From contig JAJEKV010000223.1 of assembly GCA_021234155.1 (NCBI GenBank), forward strand, positions 1-64,000: a stretch of 64,000 nt of DNA, written 5' to 3'. Shown here in pieces: positions 57,073 through 64,000 of this stretch. This DNA comes from Isoetes taiwanensis. Its lineage: Eukaryota; Streptophyta; Lycopodiopsida; Isoetales; Isoetaceae. A program made the translations under genes and the position numbers. Position 1 is the first letter of the stretch. Each line of letters begins with the position of its first letter. The notes under the pieces are model-generated. The model did not search any database. It was not told the DNA's origin and saw only the letters and a list, made by a program, of their open reading frames with translations.

Positions 57073-59678
57073 TTGATTGCGAACCAGCTCCTCGCTAACC
57101 CACACGATCGAATGCGTTCAAACGACCACGTCGCGGACTCTCGTGAAGAGTTTCAAGACGTATCCTACGGAGGTGCTCACACCGCCGATGTTGTCCCCTT
57201 CGACCCCATTACGGTGATTGTTATTGTTCATGATTTACGGTTTGTGGTCTGTCCGACTTACAAGTGCACATTATTTCGTGAAGAAGATCACATGGAGTAC
57301 GAGGATGACTTGAAGGGCAAGAAATTTTGGATAATATCTCGGTAACCCTAAAGATATGTGCAAAACTCAACTGCTATCTTTGTCTTGTTGGAGAACGAGG
57401 AACAAAGCAGATGGAGTTTGCTAAAGCCTACGCGAGGAGAAGAACAAGAGTGCTTAACGGAAACTTGACAGATAGAGAATATATTGAGTTGAGCATTCAG
57501 TGCAATGAAGTCATCGCTAACACTGTATATAGAGAGCCATTGTTAGAGAAGCTTCAACAGCTACGGCATCAACATAAAGCGTATGGTTGTCCTCCTCAAG
57601 GTCCCATTGGTACTGCCACCACCTCAAAGATGGAAGGTATTTTTATTATCTTTGCTCAAAGACATCAAGCGTCGCGATTTTCCTAACCATTTGTTTTGTA
57701 GGACTTCCACGAGATAGCTACCACAACGTTAAAGGTGAAGGAGCTAAAGGGACGAAGCAATTTATTTTTATGGAGGAGCGGGTTTTCAGAAAGTTAATGG
57801 AAGTGGCCAACAGATGGGTCAACAAGAAGCTTTGTGATGAGCATGGAGATTTTCCTGATAAGCCCTCGAAGGACTTCTTCAACAAAACCTGGTTAAGATA
57901 CCTTCGAGGCATGTCTAATGCAGAGGCTTCTCAGCTACTCGATGAGATTTTGGAAGGAAAGACATACGTTAAGGTGCAAAGCGGATATCATGGCAGGTTT
58001 AATCGCCAAAGAAGCGCCATTGATATTAGAAGCCTCGGCTTCATGCGGAAAGATATTTTGTCATACGCTTCCACGCTGCTTCAGAAAGATTACACTTTTT
58101 GGGAGGAGTTGCTTTCTGACTTTCCTGTTTTCACGGAACAGCGGATTCTGGATATATCTGATTCGGATACAGAGTACGTGAAAGCCAATTACAATAAGGA
58201 ACATGTTGTGGGTAATTTGCCCGTTGCATTTCTAGAACCCATTAGATCGATTTTGAAACCTGAAGAGGCTATCAAGATCAAGGAGAAGAAAAATGTTGTG
58301 CATGCTGTAACAAAGGAAGGGATTCCCACCTCCACTCCAGTGTCTGAGAATGCTACTATGGTGTTCATAGACTTTAGAGGATTCTCTCGCATTATGGGTG
58401 CAGTAAAAATATATGGAACTCTTCACAAGAATATCCAAAGATGACAAGCGCTAACATTTATCACCTTGTGATTACGATGCGGTCATGCGAATTTGCGGAT
58501 TGCTTGTACGGTACCAAAAACAGATTCAAGGCGGGTCCCATATTTCTGTAGGTACATATGACGAGCCGGGATGGGTGAACAAGAAAAGGGTGAAGGAATA
58601 TCAGTATTACATCACCCATATGTGCATCAACAGAAGCGACTCCAGGGTGAACGCGATTATGCCGGAGCTGGAGCTTCGTTTGACACAGGTGAGCAATGCA
58701 CCACAGAAGACGCCCTTGCCACCAATGCCTGTCAGTGGTGACGAAGATACTGATGAGAAAATGAAGAAGAAATGGCAGACATATTTCACGGGTAAACCCA
58801 GGTACAAGTTTGTCGGAATGGAAGGTGACCACGTGATGAAGTGCCAGTTGAAGACATCATATGCCTACTACCTGGTTGACAAGCTTGTGCCGAAGGATGG
58901 TTGTGTTCTTGATTTCTTCTCAGCAGGTACTGCTTCTCGTGTCGCCTTACTGCAGGGAAAGAAGAGTATTGCTTTCGAAAGCCAGGGTAAAGTGTGCCGA
59001 TTTCTGAGGGCTTTCCTGGATAAGCTCGAAAAAATGGTCAGACAGGGCGCTGGGGAGACAGATGACGAGGATAAGGCAGAGCCTGAGAATGATCCTCATG
59101 CGATCAATTTAAACATTACCCAACGAACAGATATATCTAACATCGATTCAATCTTGGATCAAATGGATGAGAAAAGCTACGAGGAAAGAATGCAGGAAAC
59201 GAAAAGACTTCTGGAGGCTACTGAGAAAGGTATTTCTCAGCTAGAGCCCGTGTTTCAAAAATTGGGGGCTTTAAATGAAAAATTTGATGCCTACATGCCT
59301 TTCTTGACAGGCGGGTCGAGTTTCGAATACGTAGACATGGCCGTGGACCCTGCGGATCAAGAGGGTGAGCCATCAGGCACACAAGAGCATCAGGTTCCAG
59401 CAAAGAAAAATACCAAACTCTTCCATGCACCCAATATCGCATGTGCTGAGCAGAGTGGCGCAGATGTCGAAGGGACCCCCATGGATACTGACACTGAAGG
59501 ACCGGATCCACATGTCCAACTCCTTGCGCAGGCCATGTCTGTAGAAATCCCAGATAAAACAGGCTACACTGAGATGGACACAGAAGATGTTTTTCAAAGG
59601 GGACAGGAACATGTAGCTAGGATAGCTGCTGAGCTCGGTGTTGTACCTGAGACAGTATCGGAAACCCAGATGGACTAA
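57073..59678 (+). pseudogene. DNA N6/N4-methyltransferase-like protein gene of the 10.2-kb element
   Basis: A frame from about 57090 (GGAHTADVVPFDPITVIVIV) continues, after an unresolved frame change near 57345, into 57390-57635. An intron with GT-AG borders (57636-57702) then joins TSKMEG to LPRDSYHNVKGEGAKGTKQF. A long open part (to 58441) ends NATMVFIDFRGFSRIM, where a beta-class methyltransferase would carry motif IV (DPPY). A TGA at 58442 and a TAA at 58454 follow. The open frame then resumes (58470-59678) with CDYDAVMRICGLLV, GGSHISVGTYDE and LKTSYAYYLVDKLV, then the motif-I-like GCVLDFFSAGTASRVALLQG followed by KKSIAFE. A coiled coil and an acidic tail end the protein. The motif IV to motif I order fits N6-adenine/N4-cytosine methyltransferases. 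DFRG in place of DPPY suggests a changed or lost active site. Confidence 0.55.
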
Positions 59679-60124
59679 TTTCTGCCCATATGGCAAAGAA
59701 ATGTACATTGAAATGTTTGAGGAATACAAATTACAATGCTTTGAGTTTACTATTTCAGTTATTTTGTCTAAACATTCCTTCACACGACAACTCACAATGT
59801 TCGCCACCGCGATCCTCATTATCACTTTCAATTCTTTTTATCCATGTGAAGAGCTTAACGGAATTGTAATATTACATCCATCGGCTGCCTAGGCAGCTTC
59901 AAATCTTCGCTGTGGCGATCCTGCTGAGTGTTTTCACTCTTTCCTGTGGACCGCTCTTGCTCCCGAAGGAGCTTGGGATAGCCTTATACATGTCCAAATC
60001 GGATACGTCGCTGTTTGTGCCCAAAAAGCAGCGGAAAAAACGTCAACTTTTACTCCGCTGCAACCATTTGCGGTGTTTTATAGACACCCAAGAACCTATT
60101 TCATGCTAAACGAGAATTTCGAAA

Positions 60125-60149
60125 TTCTCTAATTAATTAAATCGTGCTT
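60125..60149 (-). repeat. right terminal inverted repeat of the 10.2-kb element
   Basis: Ends AATCGTGCTT and pairs with 49923-49947. It overlaps a perfect 18-bp palindrome, GAGAATTTCGAAATTCTC, at 60112-60129. Confidence 0.85.
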
Positions 60150-60408
60150 TGTAGGGCGTAAGTGTTTCTTTCTTTTGCAAAGCTGACCTTGTAACTTGCC
60201 CCCTAGAGTAATTTTGCCATTCGGGACGACTTGACGAGGTCAAATTGCCATTCTGGAGTCTTCGCAGTGCCCGAACGACAAAACACTCAGGTTTCTACAC
60301 GGTCGCCCGCAGGACGCTTCGCGGTTTGATAAGTTTCCCGGGACTGATCTTAGAATCTTTTGGACCTTCCCGAAGAAGGGCCCTTGAACGGAGGATTCAA
60401 TTGTCGGA
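60150..60408 (+). repeat. dispersed repeat R, right part of the interrupted copy
   Basis: Starts TGTAGGGCGTAAG and follows 48781-49037 (GACCTTGTAACTTGCCCCC, CGAAGAAGGGCCCTTGAACG). It is the continuation of 49318-49922 beyond the inserted element. Confidence 0.8.
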
Positions 60409-60429
60409 ATAATTAATTGATCTTCCTAT

Positions 60430-60656
60430 GATTATTTAATTTAAAATTCGTATACTCAATTCTAATTTTCTATTTGGTTATTATAAATGTGATTTATTTT
60501 TTTATTTTTTGATTTATTTTATTAATATTTATTTAATATTTATTATTTATTAAATGTTAAATATTAAATATTAATGTTTATTTAATATTATATTGAATAC
60601 TCATATTTAATCAGTATTTTTTTTTATTTTTCTAATTTTTCTTTTTTTTTTTTTCA
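60430..60656. repeat. AT-rich low-complexity tract
   Basis: TTTAATATTTATT-like units and long T-runs, almost free of G and C. Confidence 0.85.
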
Positions 60657-60659
60657 TAA

Positions 60660-61215
60660 TCCGGACGACATCGTTTAACGATGTTAGCCACGTGGCAGTC
60701 ACGTCAGCATACTGGCCGAAACACGTGGCACGACACGTGAATACGTGGGAAACTGATGTGTTATGTGCCACGTCAGGAGATCGGGGCGAAGACATGTGGC
60801 ACATCGTTCAACGACGCGCCACGTGTTTAATATGTGGGCATCTGACGTGTCCTTTTCGTCGTTGAACGACGTCGCCAGCATGTCCGCCACGCCAACGTCC
60901 ATGCTGGCACGCGTCGTCCTGGCACCAGCGCGTTGGCAGTCCATGCGTTCTAAGCATCGTTGAACGACGTTGCTAGCATGTCTGCCACGCAAGCGTCCGC
61001 GCTGGCAACCGTCGCGCTGGACGAACCAACGCGTGGCAAGACCACGTGTCGTAACAGTCCTTAAACGATGTATTGGCATCGTTTAAGGATGCCGCAATTG
61101 CAACGTGCTTAACGACGATTAGACATCGTTTAACGACGTGAAAACCTCGTTACAAGCGTCGTTTAATGATGTTTATCAGTCGTTTAACGAGGACTAGATG
61201 ACGTTCAGACGTCGT
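60660..61215. repeat. array of CGTTNAACG palindromes and ACGT-core motifs
   Basis: At least eight copies of [A/G]TCGTTNAACGA[C/T]G-like palindromes occur (near 60669, 60804, 60857, 60955, 61078, 61125, 61160 and 61180). CCACGTGKC and CACGTG G-box-type motifs are frequent between 60690 and 61055. A unit of about 99 bp (AGCATGTC[C/T]GCCACGC...) is tandemly repeated at about 60878 and 60977. The short ORFs on both strands are by-products. Confidence 0.7.
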
Positions 61216-61529
61216 TATAGACGTCGATATGACACAAAATTTTTGTAAGTATATCCATTGAACCCATGTCCATCAGCACATGGCGGGTTAAGTAGGATCA
61301 ACTCAGCATAGCGGGGCTAGATGTGGGTTAATGACAGACAGTTCTGAAAAGTGCGACATTCTTCCTCAATGGTGGCATGCTTGCAACACTGATAAATCAT
61401 GTCCTCATACGCCTCCTAACCCCATTTGCGTATCTCAATTCGGAGGCGATGTGCATCCGTGAAAATTGAAGCTATCAATGCTTCTTCGTGGAAAAATGTG
61501 TATATACGTAGCGTTGCAGATCCCATTGG

Positions 61530-62117
61530 GATTGATCTGTTGCTGGAAGTGTGTCTTCTTAACTTTTTTCTAGAGTATCAACATCGTAAAGCTTGCTGAG
61601 GAAGTAACCATCAAGGTCTGCTTCAGCTTATTGTGATCCTCTTCAGTTTGTATATGTATGCACTTGTGCTCCTGCACATTCCATCGAGAGAATTACTGAG
61701 CTCATCTCTCCTTCCAACAGGTCTTGAGGCATTGCGAATCCATAGCCATGGTATAAGCTAGGTTGGAGAGAAGATCATTGCGTATACTGACTATCTTTTG
61801 AAAGTATATAAATGTGCGGTCAAGTGCGGTCCTTTATAAGGGCAAGAAATCTGTCTTCTGCAGAAGAATCTGATATGGGATTGTGGATTTTATCCTAAAT
61901 GTCGAGCTAGGAATGCTTTTTGCATCAGTTCCAAGTCATTCAAGGTAGTTAGAGATAATACTGGGCCACAAACTTCTACCTTGTATAGAAAAATGGGCTC
62001 CACCAAGACCCTGAACAATAACCTCGCGATCAAAATACATTCTTTAGGGCGCACAACCTTGGTGATACCCATACGAGTCTGGGGTATTTTCTGCATCCTC
62101 AAAAATGAAAGTAACAC
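61530..62117 (-). pseudogene. LINE fragment (second family), minus strand
   Basis: Read leftward, LFRVLVEPIFLYKVEVCGPV followed by LSLTTLNDLELMQKAFLARH aligns with VEVWGSIVSLTTWNDFEQVQ at 43050. Further on, ATGGAATGTGCAGGAGCACA matches 43203 onward. Only a non-catalytic part of ORF2 remains. Confidence 0.65.
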
Positions 62118-63440
62118 GAAAGTTGGGTCACAATTTTGTGCTGACGGTTAATCTCGTATATGTGGCATCCTCTCCATTCCGTAAAGGATGGTTGTGCCTA
62201 ATCCCACCCTCTTATCCAATAGCGCGACATGTGTCGCTGTTCCAATATTTGAAACACATGCAAAATTCTTCCACCATTCCACTTTTTCTTATCAGCCTTT
62301 CTTTCGTTTTTATTCCCATTATGTTGTTTTGACTTGCATTCTATTTTTTTGCATGACACGTGGCATAGCTAGATTGGGCCCTGCCATCCTCTACGTTATG
62401 TCAAAGGCTTTTGGGCTGATTTTGGGTCTGTCCTTTCCCTTATATGGAATGAAAGTTGGGCTCGCTATTCTGGAGACACTAATTTTTACCGATTTACAGG
62501 AAAAGTGCAAGTTTTGTTGCAGAGAAAGGGTTTTGAACAGTTCCATTGTTGCATTCCTTCCCTATTTTTCACCTTTCTTCATGCTTTCCCCGGCCTTCAT
62601 TTAGTGGATTCAACTCGGTCTGCAAGAATGAAGTTGTAAGAGAACAACTCCTAAAGAATCAAGATGAAAAAAGTCCCATTGCTTCTGGAAGAAGATAGAA
62701 AGAAATAAAAATACTAATCGGTCCTAAAATGGGAAGATCGATGGAAGAGTCGTAAAAAAAAGCATGTTTTTCGGCCATGCTCACAAATGTCCTTTGTTTT
62801 TTCTTTACATCGATGTTGGATTGCCTTTCTACTGTTTCATAACTTTTCTAAGATTGGTTTGGGAGGTGCAGAGAAGAATCTGATCCCTTTTGGAGTTTCA
62901 ACTACTGTAGAGTTGCCATAGGGGCAAAGATATGGTTGATCATTCTGTTTTCTGGAGAATAGAAGCTTTTAAAGAAGGTGCCATAGCCGAGCTCCAAAAG
63001 GACGACCAGAAAATTTGTCAACAAAATGGCCAAAATTGCTTCCCAACATTCGTGTTGTTGGGGAATGGACCATAATCCCCCTTCTTGATTTGGAAGGGAC
63101 CCACTCCCGGCCATGCTCTATTCCCCAATACATTTAGTATATATATTACCATTAAAAAAAAATGAGTGTCACAATGCGCCCTTTGAAATATCATACATGT
63201 TGAGATCAGGAATGCTTAATAAACACCATAGAAAAAATTAGTGGCTATTAATAGCCAAATAGCGATTTTTTAGGGGGTCTAGTCAATTTTTGCGGCGAAT
63301 TTTATGAAGGGAGAATTCTTTAAAAAAAATAAAAAATAGCTATAATTAAAACAAGTACTCCATTATTTTTTTAGGATTAGCCAAACTATTTTTCCCCTTT
63401 TCCTTAAAGAAAAAGGGATTAGCCTTTCTTTATATTACAA
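62118..63440. other. no gene recognised
   Basis: AT-rich with chance frames only. The 138-codon frame at 62188-62604 shows no domain or plausible start context. Confidence 0.45.
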
Positions 63441-63468
63441 CTAGAAAAAGTGCCCAGCGTTGCTGGGC
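63441..63468 (-). mobile_element. possible Helitron 3' terminus
   Basis: On the minus strand the hairpin GCCCAGC-AAC-GCTGGGC (63468-63452) is followed by 7 bases, then CTAG (63444-63441) and a T. A short GC hairpin upstream of CTRR with insertion before T is the Helitron 3' signature. The 5' TC end and any Rep/helicase would lie to the right and were not found; the element may run beyond the window. Confidence 0.4.
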
Positions 63469-63871
63469 TCTTCAGTCAGGCATTAAGTGAAAATATATTA
63501 ATGAAAACGTATCATTTATATTCGGTGTTATATCGATTGGCATTAAAAAAATGGAATAAATATAATTATGTGGTTATGTTGGGAATGGCGTAAGATTACA
63601 ACCAAGCCCAAGAGTGTTTAGTAGATTAATTGCTAAAAAGTATATAAAACTTGGGGATAATGTTGAAAATAGCATTTTTGCATGGAATTTAGCAAAGTCA
63701 CAAGATTTAGCATCTCCTCATTATGTACTTGAGTCCATAAAGAGGCAATGGGAGGAGTTGGAAGCTCTCCCGAGTTAGAAGTTAGAAGCTCTAGATCTAT
63801 CATTGGAACCTAATAAATTACATACCTAGCAAATATCTTCTTTTTTATTTTGGTAAGGTGTTGGGGAATGT

Positions 63872-63921
63872 GCCTGTGCAGCCGCATGGAACGCCGCATG
63901 GAACGCCGCATGCGGCGTTCC
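63872..63921. repeat. GCCGCATGGAAC repeats ending in a 22-bp perfect palindrome
   Basis: GCCGCATGGAAC is repeated in tandem (about 63881-63904) and runs into a perfect palindrome at 63900-63921 (arms GGAACGCCGCA / TGCGGCGTTCC). Confidence 0.8.
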
Positions 63922-64000
63922 CTTTTCCCCTTGCGGGACGCTATCCCGACGCTAACGCGCTATTCCATAGAAATTTCAAAATTTTCTTCAGCCTCCCGCT

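Larger units (their letters stand above)
49923..60149. mobile_element. 10.2-kb DNA transposon with DUF7869 transposase and methyltransferase-like gene
   Basis: The ends are inverted repeats of about 25 bp (AAGCACGATTT[C/A]ATTAATT[G/A]GAGAA). Both sides carry TGTA (49919-49922 and 60150-60153), which occurs once in the uninterrupted copy of the host repeat (48781-48784), giving an empty-site proof of insertion. Assigning the flanking A/T differently would give a 2-bp duplication. Contents: tandem 80-codon ORFs (50200 and 50799, +), a leftward DDE transposase (51180-53520), a divergent GC-rich region with GATCGC palindromes (54270-56030), and a rightward methyltransferase-like gene (57073-59678). 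A 4-bp duplication recalls the Sola group, but I cannot assign the superfamily. Genes are damaged, so this copy is not autonomous. Confidence 0.85.

Noticed and set aside
50200-59678. Endogenous large DNA virus
   Set aside because: Clear TIRs, target duplication and a DDE transposase explain the unit; no capsid, polymerase or packaging gene is seen.
1-64000. tRNA, rRNA genes and CRISPR arrays
   Set aside because: No cloverleaf with a matching GGTTCRA box, no rRNA core sequence and no regular repeat-spacer array were found; tandem repeats here lack spacers.

Overview
The window looks like nuclear DNA of a land plant with a large, transposon-rich genome. Two host genes can be read with confidence: a four-exon gene for mitochondrial ribosomal protein bL34 (7349-8180, +) and an intact single-coding-exon gene for the splicing factor SF3b subunit PHF5A/Rds3 (18706-19038, -). 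Both have plant-type features: GT-AG introns, and a telo-box in the PHF5A 5' UTR. Decayed PPR and LRR receptor-kinase pieces point the same way. Penelope-like reverse transcriptases and a DUF7869-type transposase suggest, only as inference, a lineage outside typical angiosperms such as a fern, lycophyte, bryophyte or gymnosperm. I cannot name the species.

Layout. 980-7204 is a complete PIF/Harbinger DNA transposon (30-bp terminal inverted repeats, TAA target-site duplication). Both its Myb/SANT-like gene (4 exons) and its DDE transposase (3 exons) appear open, and it ends about 145 bp upstream of the bL34m start codon. 10.9-18.3 kb holds debris: an LRR kinase fragment, a Ty3-type gag, LINE pieces and a PPR pseudogene. 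PHF5A follows, and about 200 bp upstream of its 5' UTR lies a non-autonomous Mutator-like element (19584-21174) with 9-bp target duplications, roughly 290-bp inverted repeats, a minisatellite core and a nested 77-bp retro-insertion. 26977-40721 is a tandem array of endonuclease-lacking Penelope-like retroelements, ordered full-partial-full-partial and all in one orientation. Units are joined at T-runs. One partial copy lacks exactly one GT..AG segment whose removal recreates a splice donor. 40.7-48 kb is a nest of LINEs in both orientations.

49923-60149 is the most interesting unit: a 10.2-kb element with about 25-bp terminal inverted repeats and a TGTA duplication. It is inserted in one copy of a dispersed repeat whose uninterrupted copy (48.2-49.3 kb) supplies the empty site inside the same window. 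It carries two tandem 80-codon ORFs with matching promoters, a leftward DUF7869-type DDE transposase, a rightward gene ending in a DNA N6/N4-methyltransferase-like domain, and a roughly 2-kb GC-rich divergent region packed with imperfect GATCGC-N-GCGATC palindromes. Most of its genes contain stops or frameshifts, so this copy is decayed.

To the right lie an AT-rich tract, a 550-bp array of CGTTNAACG palindromes and ACGT-core motifs, another LINE fragment, and a possible Helitron 3' end near 63441. The two host genes are unrelated in function. Almost everything else is mobile DNA, and two of the DNA transposons sit in host promoters.
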